Below are positions 16,018 through 24,374 of a DNA stretch of 33,252 nt, piece after piece (the first letter of the stretch is position 1; the number at the start of each line of letters is the position of its first letter). This DNA comes from Micromonospora sp. MW-13. GTDB lineage: Bacteria > Actinomycetota > Actinomycetes > Mycobacteriales > Micromonosporaceae. The notes beneath the pieces were generated by a model. That model was not told the DNA's origin. It did not search any database and was given only the letters and a program-made list of their open reading frames with translations. The position numbers and the translations under genes are program-made. Where the stretch lies: contig NZ_QKKX01000018.1 of NCBI RefSeq assembly GCF_003434305.1, positions 1 to 33,252 of the forward strand. Direction: 5' to 3'.

Positions 16018-17477
16018 CGTACACCTCCATCGCCCGCCGACTCCGCCACGCGCGGCAGGCGGAGCCTGAACACGGCGCCGCCGGCCGGCGCGTTGCCGGC
16101 GACGAGACTTCCCGGCTGCCCGGCGTGCCTGTGCAGGCGGGCGTTCTCCCACGCGATGGCCAGCCCGAGGCCGCTGCCCTCGGACCGGGTCCGTGCGGTG
16201 TCCGCCTTGTAGAACCGCTCGAACACGTGCGGCAGCACCTCCGGGTCCAAGCCTGGTCCCTGGTCGGCGACCTCGATGGTGAACCAGTTCGGTTCGGCGT
16301 GCAGCCGCAGCGACACCGGTGCGGCGCCGTGCCGGAAGGCGTTACCGACCAGGTTGGCGACGATGACGTCCAGCCGGCGCGGATCCAGGCGGGCCATGAC
16401 ACCAGGGGGCAGCTCCGCCCGCACCTGGTCGGCCCAGCCCCGCACCCGCAGCGTCGCGGTCACGGCCGCGGCCACGTCGACGTCGTCGAGGGCGAGTCGC
16501 GCCGTGCCCGAGTCGAACCTGCTCACCTCGATGAGGTCGTCGACCAGCCGGACGAGGTTCTGCGTCTCCTGACTGACGATTCGGGCGGCCCGGCCGGCGT
16601 CGCCGGGCAACCCGCCCGCCTCCTCGTCCAGGACGTCGGTGACAGCCGTCATCGCGGCCAGCGGTGTACGGAGCTCGTGCGACACGTCGGCCACGAAGCG
16701 CCGGGCGTCGGACTCCATCCGGCGCAGCTCACCGACCTGCCGCTCCAGCGTCTGGGCGGTGTTGTTGAAGGTCCTCGCCACGTCGGCCAGCTCGTCGGTG
16801 CCCCGGACGACCAGCCGGGTCGTCAGATCGCCCTGACCGAGCCGGTGGGCGGCCCGGCCCAGTTCGCGTACGGGCCGCAGCACCCCAGCGGCCGCGAGCA
16901 GGGCCAGCAGGACCGCGAGGACCAGCGACAGTCCGCCGGTCACCCACGCCAGGTTGGCGAGCCGGTCGATGCTCTGCTTCTCGGGGATCAGGCTGCGTAC
17001 GGCGTAGACCTCCAGCCCGGACGGCCTGGACGTGCCGTCCGGCTGGTCGATCATCAGCTGGGTCCCGATGAGAAGGACGGGTTGGCCCTTGAGCGAGACG
17101 CGTTGCCAGGCGACCTTGCCGTCCCGGACCGCCTCCCGCAGTTCGGGGGTGAACGGTTCGGGCAGCTGGCTGCCCCGCGTCCGCATCCCGTGGTAGTACA
17201 CCACCACAGACGAGTCCCGGTCGGACAGGATCCCGGCCATCGAGTCGAGCTCGTCCTGGGTGGGCGGCAGCCTACGGAGCGGGTAGACCGTGATGAGCTG
17301 ATCGGTCAGCGACACCACTGCGGCGTCCTGCGCCTGTTGGAGGATGACTCTCCGCGCCTGGAAGTAGCTTCCGCTGGCGACCACCGCCGTGGTCGTCAGG
17401 CCGAGCAGCGTGAAGGCCAGCAACAGCCGGACCCGGAGGCCCGAGGCACGGCCGACCGCCCAGCGCCACCGCGTCAC
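16014..17477 (-). CDS. Sensor histidine kinase, VanS-like position
   Basis: Encodes 487 residues. The start GTG at 17477 overlaps the regulator stop by 4 bp; the frame continues to 17615, but that part lies inside the regulator gene. Layout is TM1 about 17-36, an extracytoplasmic sensor of about 140 residues (37-175), TM2 176-199 and HAMP 200-252. The dimerisation domain has the phospho-acceptor His267 in DVSHELRTPL. The ATPase has LVGNAFRHG, DQGPGLD and GSGLGLAIA boxes. The sensor is large, unlike the short loop of VanS from Streptomyces, and overall resembles MtrB-like kinases. Position next to the van-like operon suggests that it senses cell-wall stress or a glycopeptide, which is inference. 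Confidence 0.9.
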   Translation of the reverse strand: MTRWRWAVGRASGLRVRLLLAFTLLGLTTTAVVASGSYFQARRVILQQAQDAAVVSLTDQLITVYPLRRLPPTQDELDSMAGILSDRDSSVVVYYHGMRTRGSQLPEPFTPELREAVRDGKVAWQRVSLKGQPVLLIGTQLMIDQPDGTSRPSGLEVYAVRSLIPEKQSIDRLANLAWVTGGLSLVLAVLLALLAAAGVLRPVRELGRAAHRLGQGDLTTRLVVRGTDELADVARTFNNTAQTLERQVGELRRMESDARRFVADVSHELRTPLAAMTAVTDVLDEEAGGLPGDAGRAARIVSQETQNLVRLVDDLIEVSRFDSGTARLALDDVDVAAAVTATLRVRGWADQVRAELPPGVMARLDPRRLDVIVANLVGNAFRHGAAPVSLRLHAEPNWFTIEVADQGPGLDPEVLPHVFERFYKADTARTRSEGSGLGLAIAWENARLHRHAGQPGSLVAGNAPAGGAVFRLRLPRVAESAGDGGVR

Positions 17478-18169
17478 AGCGGCCCGAACCGGTAACCGAA
17501 CCCGCGTACCGTCTGCACGAAGACCGGCGCCGACGAGTCGTCCTCGATCTTCGCCCGCAGTCGCTGTACGCAGGCGTCCACGAGCCGCGAGTCGCCGAGG
17601 TAGCCGTGCTCCCACACGGCCTCGAGCAGTTGCTGGCGGCTCAGCACCTGGCCCGGCGTACGGGAGAGCTCGAGCAGCAGGCGCAGCTCGGTCGGAGCGA
17701 GGCCGACCGGCATGCCGCCCCTGCTGACCACCAGCGCGGCCCGGTCGATGGTCAGGGCGCCGTGCTGCTCCACGCCCGCCGGCGCACCGCCGGCCCGCCG
17801 CGTCTCGCCGCCGGTGCGCCGGAGCACCGCGCGGATACGCGCCTCCAGCACCCGGGCCTGCACCGGCTTCACCACGTAGTCGTCGGCGCCCGCCTCCAGG
17901 CCCGCCACCACGTCCATGTCGTCGTTCCGGGCGGTGAGCATGATGATCGGCAGGTCGCCGAGGGCCCGGATCCGCCGGCAGACCTCGAACCCGTCAATCC
18001 CCGGCAGCATGAGATCGAGGACCACGACGTCGGAGGCGCCCTCGTGCACGCGAACCAGCCCCTGCTCGCCGGTCGCCACCGCGTCCACCGTGTGGCCCTG
18101 CCGGGTCAACGCCAGCTGCAGCCCATCGCGTACCGTCTGGTGGTCTTCGATCAGCAGGACGCGGGACAT
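17474..18169 (-). CDS. OmpR/PhoB-type response regulator, VanR-like position
   Basis: Encodes 231 residues from ATG 18169 (MSRVLLIEDH); an in-frame extension to 18229 would add a non-conserved stretch. The receiver domain has Glu8-Asp9, the phosphorylated Asp52 in VLDLMLPGIDG, Thr79 and Lys101 (VVKPVQ). The C-terminal winged helix shows LAPTELRLLLELSRTPG, VLSRQQLLEAVW and VQTVRGFGYRFG. It is coupled to the kinase by a 4-bp overlap and lies 37 bp after the PAP2 gene. It likely activates its own operon and perhaps the converging van-like operon. Confidence 0.9.
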   Translation of the reverse strand: MSRVLLIEDHQTVRDGLQLALTRQGHTVDAVATGEQGLVRVHEGASDVVVLDLMLPGIDGFEVCRRIRALGDLPIIMLTARNDDMDVVAGLEAGADDYVVKPVQARVLEARIRAVLRRTGGETRRAGGAPAGVEQHGALTIDRAALVVSRGGMPVGLAPTELRLLLELSRTPGQVLSRQQLLEAVWEHGYLGDSRLVDACVQRLRAKIEDDSSAPVFVQTVRGFGYRFGPL

Positions 18170-18206
18170 GTCGCCAAGTATCGCAGCATGAGCCGACTTC
18201 GCTTTT

Positions 18207-19349
18207 TCACCATGTGGGACGCCCGGCATCGACCCTCGGGTCTCTTGCCGTCCTGACCGTCCCGTGCCGGGCCCCGTCGGTGTGGTTTCGGCGGGTTACC
18301 GGGACGGCGAACTCGGCCGAACGCACCAGGAACACCACCGATCCCACGGCCAGCACCGCTAGCGCAGTCGCCGTCACGATGGCGACGAGCGGCCCGCGCT
18401 CCACCGAAGCGCTCAGCCAGGGAGCGACCAACAGAAGCGCACAGACCAGCACAACCAGCACGAGGGCTGCCTCGACTAGGCCGCGCAGTGCGGTCCATTT
18501 GTCCGACCGGCCGTGCAGATCGCCGTCAGCCGGCGGGACGGCGCGGACGGTGCTCCGCCTGTTGGCGTGGAACACCTCGGACCGGTCGACTCGGACGGCG
18601 CCGTACGGGTCGGGCCAGAGGGCCGTACCCGGATCGACGTCGAGCGCGGGGTGGGCTTCGCCGCCCAGGTGAGCTAGCGCCGCGGCGGCCAGGCAGAACA
18701 GCGACACGGCCAGCAGGACGCCGCCGAGGGTGTCGCTGAACCGGTGCCAGCCCGCGATCATCGTGGCCGAGGCGACCACCGATACGCCCAGCGCGCCCGG
18801 GACGGCGAGCCACCGCCGAGCCCACCCGGGCAGGACCAGCATGAAAGCCAGCAGCAGGGCGGTCGCCGCCGTGACGTGACCGCTGGGGAAGCTGTTGTGG
18901 GTGGTCGAACTCTCGATCTGGAACTCCGGGCGAGGAAGCACCGTCTTCGCCACACCAGCCACCGCCACCGCGCCGAGGACCATCCCGATGCCCACCACGC
19001 CCGCCACCAGCCGCCGTCGAGCCAGACCCACCAGCAGCACCGAGCCGAGCAGAACGGCCAGGACCACCGGGCTACCGAAGAGGGCCAGCACGGTCTTGGC
19101 CGGGCCCACGAGGTCACCCTGCTGCTCGTATCCGCCGCCCCGCTCCGCGCGGGGCAGGAGCAGCCCGTCGAGCCACTGACCGGCCGGCGTCCAGAGGAAC
19201 ACCACGCAGCTCAGCGCGAGGGCGAGCAGGGAACCGAGCGCCGCCTCGACCAGTAGGCCGGGGTGCACCGAGTGTGGCCGGCGCGACGGGGCCGGCACCA
19301 GGGGACGTTCGATCCAGGAGTACGGCCATTCAGGAGACACATCGGCCAT
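18207..19349 (-). CDS. PAP2-superfamily membrane phosphatase
   Basis: Encodes 380 residues from ATG 19349; GTG 19373 is an alternative start. Phosphatase motifs are AKTVLPRPEF (motif 1), FPSGHVTAA (motif 2, with catalytic His) and GWHRFSDTLGG (motif 3, with His and Asp). The usual SR before the motif 3 His is AG here. Several membrane helices flank the motifs, with two more in the C-terminal third. Enzymes of this type dephosphorylate undecaprenyl pyrophosphate or other lipid phosphates at the outer face of the membrane. As the first gene of the operon with the two-component system, a role in lipid-carrier recycling during cell-wall stress is plausible. Confidence 0.85.
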   Translation of the reverse strand: MADVSPEWPYSWIERPLVPAPSRRPHSVHPGLLVEAALGSLLALALSCVVFLWTPAGQWLDGLLLPRAERGGGYEQQGDLVGPAKTVLALFGSPVVLAVLLGSVLLVGLARRRLVAGVVGIGMVLGAVAVAGVAKTVLPRPEFQIESSTTHNSFPSGHVTAATALLLAFMLVLPGWARRWLAVPGALGVSVVASATMIAGWHRFSDTLGGVLLAVSLFCLAAAALAHLGGEAHPALDVDPGTALWPDPYGAVRVDRSEVFHANRRSTVRAVPPADGDLHGRSDKWTALRGLVEAALVLVVLVCALLLVAPWLSASVERGPLVAIVTATALAVLAVGSVVFLVRSAEFAVPVTRRNHTDGARHGTVRTARDPRVDAGRPTW

Positions 19350-19484
19350 GGTCGCCACGCCACGTCCCGGCACCGTCCGCGGACTGTCTTCGTTGTGTCA
19401 CAGGTCCGGGGCCCGCTTGGGACCCGCCTTGGGCCGGTACGCTCACCAATGCGACAACAACCAGCCAGACCCGGCCCCGATCGC

Positions 19485-19514
19485 TGCATAACATCAGCGG
19501 ATCGGGTCTGTCAA
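19485..19514 (-). promoter_or_regulatory. Sigma-70-like promoter of the PAP2/regulator operon
   Basis: On the minus strand a perfect TTGACA (19509-19514) is followed after 18 bp by TATGCA (19485-19490). It points at the PAP2 gene about 110-135 bp away. The -35 box ends two bases from the boundary of the 224-bp element at 19517, so the insertion stopped just short of destroying it or helped create it. Confidence 0.5.
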
Positions 19515-19516
19515 GT

Positions 19517-19740
19517 TAATGGCTCTGTCTCACATTCGGTGGTTACATCCTGTAGCGGTGTCGCAGGCGTGGCGCACGAGCCTCTGCCGTCGGCACTTCA
19601 GGGCTGGCCGGTTTCGTGTGAAGGCTGCAACCATGGATTCACTACGCTTTTGCCCCGATAATGCAGATTTAGACAGCGTTGCCGTCCAGCCGGCTGGGCC
19701 GCTACTCTCTGCTGCCACCGAATGTGAGACAGAACCGTTA
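19517..19740 (+). mobile_element. 224-bp MITE-like element, right copy
   Basis: It runs from TAATGGCTCTGTCTCAC to GTGAGACAGAACCGTTA. It is the inverted partner of 11457-11681 and about 97% identical by eye. It carries no gene. It ends 15 bp before the stop of the lipoprotein pseudogene. Confidence 0.8.
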
Positions 19741-19755
19741 GCGAGACAGCCCCCA

Positions 19756-20566
19756 CTAGCTTTTTAGCGCCTTGAGTAGGGCGAGTACGTCGCCAGCCGG
19801 TTCGATGTTTCTTGGCTTTAGTGGGCTGGTTTGTCCGTCGACCTTGTGCCAGGTCGTGCGCGCGGTGCCCAGGTCGGGTCCGAGGGCGTTCATCTGGATG
19901 GCGAACTCGACCAGTCGGCCCTGGTCGTCCGTGGCCGCAATGAACGGAACGGCATGGACCTTGCGGCCGTACTTCCGGCAGAGGGCCTCATCGGCGTGTG
20001 GGGTGGCCATCAGGTCGAGCTTACCGGCGAAGCCACTCTTCCCTCCGGCCTTGCCTGCGCCGTCACGGCGTACATCCACTACCGCATTGACGAGCCGGCT
20101 GACGTAGCCAGGATCTTCCGGCGCGAAGTCAAGGCGGCTGCCCACCGGCACCTGGGACCTGGGACCTGGACAGCGTGTAGCTCGTTCCGAAGCTGATCCC
20201 CGGGACGTTGTGCATGTTGAAGTAGACGTCGTCCCCGAACACCGTGATGAGGATCGTCCGGTCAGTCTTGCGGAATTTGAAGTGCACCGACCCACTGCGC
20301 TCCTGTGCATGGGTCACTGCCCCGCCAGTAGTCTCCATATCCTCGGTGGCGACGCGAACAGTCTGCTCGGTGACCCACCCGGCGGCGGAGGTCAGTTCCG
20401 CTTTTCCCTCGGCCTGCCGTCCCGCCGCGTTTGCATTGGTGGGGCTGCAGGTGGGCAGCGGGCCGCTACTGTCGTTCTTCGAGGTGGCCGGCCCGCAGCC
20501 GGTGACACCGAGGCCCACGCTGGTGGCCACGGTGAGCATGGTGGCGGCAAAACGTCGTGTCTGCAT
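19756..20566 (-). pseudogene. LppX/LprG-like lipoprotein, frameshifted by a 7-bp duplication
   Basis: The first part (20566 to about 20170) has a signal peptide and lipobox LGVTGC, then a beta-rich domain (GSVHFKFRKTDRTILITVFG, DVYFNMHNVPG). The second part, in another frame to 19756, continues with VGSRLDFAPEDPGYVSRLV, GKLDLMATPHADEAL and VHAVPFIAATDDQGRLVEF. Joined, they form one lipoprotein of about 268 residues like mycobacterial LppX/LprAFG lipid carriers. The break lies at 20151-20170, where CCTGGGA is present in nearly three tandem copies. Removing one 7-bp unit restores a perfect frame (SRSQVPVGSRLD). As it stands the frame stops soon after the duplication. Confidence 0.75.
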
Positions 20567-20698
20567 AGCCGAGTCACCTCACAGGAGCGGAAGGGGCCTC
20601 GCGGTGGCGAGGCAGGCAGAGCATAGAGGGCCGGCAGTGCAGAGACCGGATGCCACCTCATCTCCCGATCGTTGGCAACTTCTTCCGCAGCGGCGACC

Positions 20699-21541
20699 GG
20701 CTCTGTTGCATTGGCGGATCGGTGGGCACGCCGAGCCGCGTCAGCGGGCATTGGCCGGATCGCTCGCGCCAGTTCGGTGAAGGCGGCGGCCACTCGTAGC
20801 GCGGGCGGGACGTCGAGTCCGAGTTCGTAGTGTCCGCGTCGGAGGTTCTGCACGAAGGCGCGTGGCCGGTGATGATCGTCTGGGCGGTGCGGTCGGTGTG
20901 TAGCCCGCGCATCGGTCTGAGCCGGTGCGTGAGCTGGCTGTGATCAGTCTCGATCGGATTGTTGGCATGCCGCTCGACGTGGTGCCACGCCGACGGAACC
21001 TGCTCGTCGAGCACCCTCGGGTAGACCGGGTTCGCGTCGGTGACAACCTCGCTGGGCGTGACCTTCAGCGAGTTCAGCGCTCGATGGAAGAACCGCCGGG
21101 CCGCGGCGGCGTCCCGACGTGCCGAGACGAGCACGTCGATGACCTGCCCGTGCTGGCCCACTGTCCGGTAGACGTACCGCCAGACCCCGTTGACCTTGAC
21201 ATAGGTTTCGTCAACGTGTCAGCGGTCACCCGGTGCGTGGCGCGCGAAGCGGGCGGCGTCGGCCAGCAGCGGGGTGAACTGCTGCACCCACCGGTAGACG
21301 GTGACGTGATCCACCTCCTCACCGTGTTCGACCAGCAGCTCCTCCACGTCTCGGTAGGAGAGGTTGAACCGCGGGTACCAGCGGACCGCCAGGACGATCA
21401 CCTCGGGTCGGGAACCGGAACCCGACGAACGCCGATGCGGGCGCAGACCAGGACCCGAGACGAGACAGCGACCTCACCGGTCAAGCAGACCACATCGGGC
21501 AAGCTGGAGTCGATCATGCTTCCGCCCAACGCAACAGAGCC
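20699..21541 (-). mobile_element. IS6-family insertion sequence, copy 2, defective
   Basis: An 843-bp element with inverted ends GGCTCTGTTGCATTGG (20699-20714) and CCAACGCAACAGAGCC (21526-21541; one mismatch). It is the same type as copy 1 but in the opposite orientation. The flanking 8-mers CGGCGACC and CGGTGTTG do not match, so there is no visible target duplication. Confidence 0.85.
20750..21470 (-). pseudogene. IS6-family DDE transposase, broken (copy 2)
   Basis: The N-terminal part reads FNLSYRDVEEL and HVTVYRWVQQFTP, then stops where a Trp codon has become TGA just before HVDETYVKVNG (near 21219). The DDE part follows in the same frame (QVIDVLVSARRDAAAARRFF, HVERHANNPIETDHSQL). After TIITGHA a second lesion, an indel near 20868, throws the C-terminus (QNLRRGHYELGLDVPP) into another frame. 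The lesions differ from those in copy 1, so the copies decayed independently. Confidence 0.85.
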
Positions 21542-21752
21542 CGGTGTTGTCTGCCAACGATCGATGAGGCGGGGATCGGGGCGAGGCGGTATCGACCCGT
21601 TCGGTGAGTCCGCGTGCGTCGATCGGCGGTCGGGCCGTGTGCCGGGTTGAGGGTGCGGGCGGGGCGCAGGGGGCGATGAGCTTGGCTTCTACCCGGCGGT
21701 GAAGGGAAGTTCGGACGGTGGGTCGCATCGGAAGTCGTTAGACGAGGGACTT

Positions 21753-21781
21753 GTATCGACTTACAATTTGTAACCGTGTAC
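21753..21781 (+). promoter_or_regulatory. Palindromic operator upstream of the FBP/TetR pair
   Basis: TTACAATTTGTAA (21761-21773) is a perfect palindrome around one central T, in an AT-rich patch unusual for this DNA. It lies 31 bp before the GTG start at 21805, a typical position for a TetR-family operator. The TetR gene encoded downstream is the natural candidate ligand. Confidence 0.5.
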
Positions 21782-21804
21782 AGGATTTGCCAGGAGGTGA
21801 CGTC

Positions 21805-22326
21805 GTGCGGGCCATGAGCCGGGACGAGGTGCGGGGTGCGATCGCGAACCTGGACGCGGTCGGGAGCAAGGTGCGTCTGCCGGCCTGGTTCGACGAGGTC
21901 GCGTGGGACAAGCTCGACTACCTCGGGTGGCGAGATCCCCGAGCGCCATTGCGCGCCTACCTGGTCACCGACATCGACGGCACGGCGTCGGGCGCATTGC
22001 TCCGCCAGAGTCCGAGCCGGGCTGAGCTCGGCGGGCGAGCGGTCATGTGCTCGCTGTGCCACTTCATGCGCCGCTTCAACGAGGTCGCCCTCTTCACCGC
22101 GCCGCGCCCCTCTGCGGACAAGCGCCAGCGGCTGAGCACGCTCGGCATCCTCGTGTGCACCGACCTCGACTGCGTTACGAAGGTGCACAGCGCGCCCGTC
22201 CTCGGGCCGCTCGACCCACCGGTCGACGAGATCATCCAGGCGCGCAGGGAGGGGCTGCGGGTGCGTACCGTCTCGTTCCTACGCTCGGTGTCGAGCACTC
22301 CGCGAAGCGTACGAGGGAGGGGATGA
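21805..22326 (+). CDS. FBP-domain (FusB-like, EF-G-binding) treble-clef protein
   Basis: Encodes 173 residues. GTG 21805 is chosen because AGGAGG lies at 21792-21797; ATG 21814 is possible. The C-terminal half has the zinc knuckle of the FBP treble-clef family, CSLC in VMCSLCHFM and a second Cys pair in VCTDLDC, with FNEVALFTAPR between. FusB-type proteins bind elongation factor G and free stalled ribosomes, giving fusidic acid tolerance. Actinobacterial members are mostly uncharacterised, so the role here is by family only. Its stop overlaps the TetR start (22323-22326). Confidence 0.75.
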   Translation: MRAMSRDEVRGAIANLDAVGSKVRLPAWFDEVAWDKLDYLGWRDPRAPLRAYLVTDIDGTASGALLRQSPSRAELGGRAVMCSLCHFMRRFNEVALFTAPRPSADKRQRLSTLGILVCTDLDCVTKVHSAPVLGPLDPPVDEIIQARREGLRVRTVSFLRSVSSTPRSVRGRG

Positions 22327-22886
22327 TGGCGTATCTGGCGCGTGCCGAGCGGCGCCGCTCGATCGTGGAGGCGGCGGCTGCCGTGGTCGAGCGCGACGGC
22401 TTGAGTGCGGTGACGGCCAGAATCGTGGCGGACGAGCTTGGCGGGTCGCAGGGTCAGATCCACCACCACTTCGCGTCGACCGACGAGCTCGCCGGGGAGG
22501 CCTGGCGGCACTACGCCGCGCAGCAGATCGATGAGTATGAGCACGAGGTCGACGGCCTCGATGCGTACGACGCGCTCGTGCTCTTCTTCGTCGACCTCGT
22601 CAGCACCGACGGGGACGGGCACGCGCTTGCGCGGTGGGCCGAGGCGAACGCACACGCGCAGCAGCGTCCCCTCGTCGCGAGGAGCTACGTCGAGACGCTC
22701 ACACGGCTGACCGACGTCCTCGCCTCGGTCTTGGCCGGGGACTCCGACGCCGCGCATGCGCGAACGGCCGCCTGGCGGATCCTCATGCTTGGGGTCGGGC
22801 TCGCCGGGCTCACCCGCATCACCGAGGACTCACCCGTACCGGCCCGTGACGTCATGCTGTCGGCGATCCGAGCAGAGACGGGCTGA
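22323..22886 (+). CDS. TetR-family transcriptional regulator
   Basis: Encodes 187 residues from ATG 22323 (or 22326), with AGGGAGGGG directly before. The N-terminal DNA-binding domain is clear: AERRRSIVEAAAAVVERDG, ARIVADELGGSQGQIHHHFA and STDELAGEAW (residues about 6-60). The C-terminal ligand domain (ARWAEANAHAQQRP, AARTAAWRILMLGVGLAGL) resembles the AcrR/BetI branch. It overlaps the FBP gene and probably represses the pair through the palindrome at 21761-21773. The inducer is unknown. Confidence 0.9.
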   Translation: MMAYLARAERRRSIVEAAAAVVERDGLSAVTARIVADELGGSQGQIHHHFASTDELAGEAWRHYAAQQIDEYEHEVDGLDAYDALVLFFVDLVSTDGDGHALARWAEANAHAQQRPLVARSYVETLTRLTDVLASVLAGDSDAAHARTAAWRILMLGVGLAGLTRITEDSPVPARDVMLSAIRAETG

Positions 22887-22889
22887 CGC

Positions 22890-22955
22890 TGACCCGCACC
22901 CTTCCTTGTGGGCGACCGCGACGACTTCCCGGCGGAACTCCGGCGGGAACGCAGG
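22890..22955 (-). pseudogene. IS3-type OrfA scrap
   Basis: On the minus strand the frame FPPEFRREVVAVAHKEG matches the start of IS3-group OrfA transposases. Only about 20 residues remain. The rest of the 300-bp gap up to 23183 shows no gene I can support. Confidence 0.35.
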
Positions 22956-23183
22956 TGCGGGCTATCCGGTCGGCGATCCACGCTCCCAGCCTGAGCGCCG
23001 GACCGAGGCTACCGGCTTCCTGTGGGATTCCTACTTGCCCCCGAGTGCGTGTGCCGGTGGTGGTTTCGCCGAGGTCCGGGGTGGGTGGGTGTCGGGTCGG
23101 CATTCAAGGCGCGCCCACGGCGCGCGGTGTGCCGGCCCAGCGGCAAGCCCATCCTCGGCCCGGCCCTTGGGCAGCCGGGGCGG

Positions 23184-23738
23184 TTAGCCCAGGTCTGCCG
23201 GTAGCCGCGCGCGGTTGCTAAGGCTGACCTTGACCTCCGCCTCGATGGCGTCCTTGCGTTCACTGGCTGCCGGGATCGTCACGTAGGCGCGGACGTCAAG
23301 CCCCTGCAGGACGATCCACCACCCGCGCTCCGAGAGAGACCACTGGTCGACTTGCAGTTCCTCGTCTTCCGGGAAATCGTCTATCTCGGCCTGCATCAAC
23401 CGTTCTCGTAGAGCCTTCCGCGCAATCTGGACCGCTTGAGGCTGACTGAGAATCTTGGGACTACTGCGGCGCAGTAGACGCGAGACAGCGGCTTTGAACA
23501 GGTCATAGGCTGCGTTGCCCAGCACCCCGGCGCCTACCGCGCCACCCACCCAAACCACCGCTGCGGTCAGCACTGCCGCGTCGTCGATGCCTGCGGGATA
23601 CGCACGCGAAGGCGGCCCCTCGCTGGGCGGCGGCGGTGGGGGCGGATACGGATAGGGCCCCTCGCTGCGCGGCGGCGGTGGGGGCCAAAGGTAGGGATGG
23701 TGATCTTCGTTGGGTAGCGGGGGAAGGCTGCTACTCAT
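23184..23738 (-). CDS. Proline-rich single-pass membrane protein, unknown
   Basis: Encodes 184 residues from ATG 23738 (MSSSLPPLPNED). The first 50 residues are Pro/Tyr-rich with two near-identical blocks (PPPPPRSEGPYPY, PPPPPPSEGP), probably extended and exposed in the cytoplasm. A hydrophobic stretch (AAVLTAAVVWVGGAVGAGVL, residues about 54-73) could cross the membrane. A soluble C-terminal domain follows (LSQPQAVQIARKALRERL, WSLSERGWWIVLQGL). I do not recognise a family. It is separated from the caspase gene by IS fragments, so a functional link is not shown. Confidence 0.6.
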   Translation of the reverse strand: MSSSLPPLPNEDHHPYLWPPPPPRSEGPYPYPPPPPPPSEGPPSRAYPAGIDDAAVLTAAVVWVGGAVGAGVLGNAAYDLFKAAVSRLLRRSSPKILSQPQAVQIARKALRERLMQAEIDDFPEDEELQVDQWSLSERGWWIVLQGLDVRAYVTIPAASERKDAIEAEVKVSLSNRARLPADLG

Positions 23739-23829
23739 ACACGAAGGATAGCGACAGACATCGAAGGCCCCTGGCAACTACGCGACTGCTGCCGGAACCC
23801 GCAGACCCGGTGCTGTTGCCTGCTGCCGA

Positions 23830-24250
23830 GCTCGACGGCGGATGATCCTCGGTGCCGGCCGCCGGCCGTCGAGTCGGCCGCGACGATGAGTTGCCCAACA
23901 TCGAGGGCGGGGTGCCGCTCCGACGGCACCACCAAGGTCTGGGCCACCGAGGGGCCGGGCCGGCGCAGCATCTCCAACCGGATCCGCCGCGATCCCCACC
24001 GGGGATGCTCCCGACGCATCTCCGCCACCGCGACCTCGACCGCCTCCACCACCCGACCCGGAGACGAGTGCGGCCGGTGCGACCGGTCTGCCAACCCGGC
24101 CAACTGCTCGGTCAGATACCGGCCCACCCACCGATGCACCGTCGACCGATGCACCCCACAGTTGGCGGCCACCTCCGTCACAACCGAACCAGCCAGCACC
24201 GCACGGACCGCGTCCAACCGTTGCTCAACAACCGACAAGACAACCAGCGC
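23830..24250 (-). pseudogene. IS481-type transposase fragment
   Basis: Between about 24244 and 23950 the minus frame reads VVEQRLDAVRAVLAG, VTEVAANCGVHRSTVHRWV, LADRSHRPHSSPGR and EHPRWGSRRIRLEML. This is the N-terminal helix-turn-helix half of an IS481/IS3-like transposase. After ...RRPGP the frame is lost and the catalytic domain is absent. Confidence 0.65.
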
Positions 24251-24374
24251 CCATCCCAGCCTCCCTGAGTCCCGACGCCCCGCGGAGACGTCGGGCCCAG
24301 AGTGCCGAGATCGACCACTGTCGCAGATCACCTGGCGGACGTGTGTCGCACATCAGCCGACGGAGGACAAGTCA

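Noticed and set aside
16125..17495. 456-residue plus-strand frame over the sensor kinase
   Set aside because: Antisense to a clear kinase with all catalytic boxes; the translation is His/Arg/Gln-rich and not protein-like.
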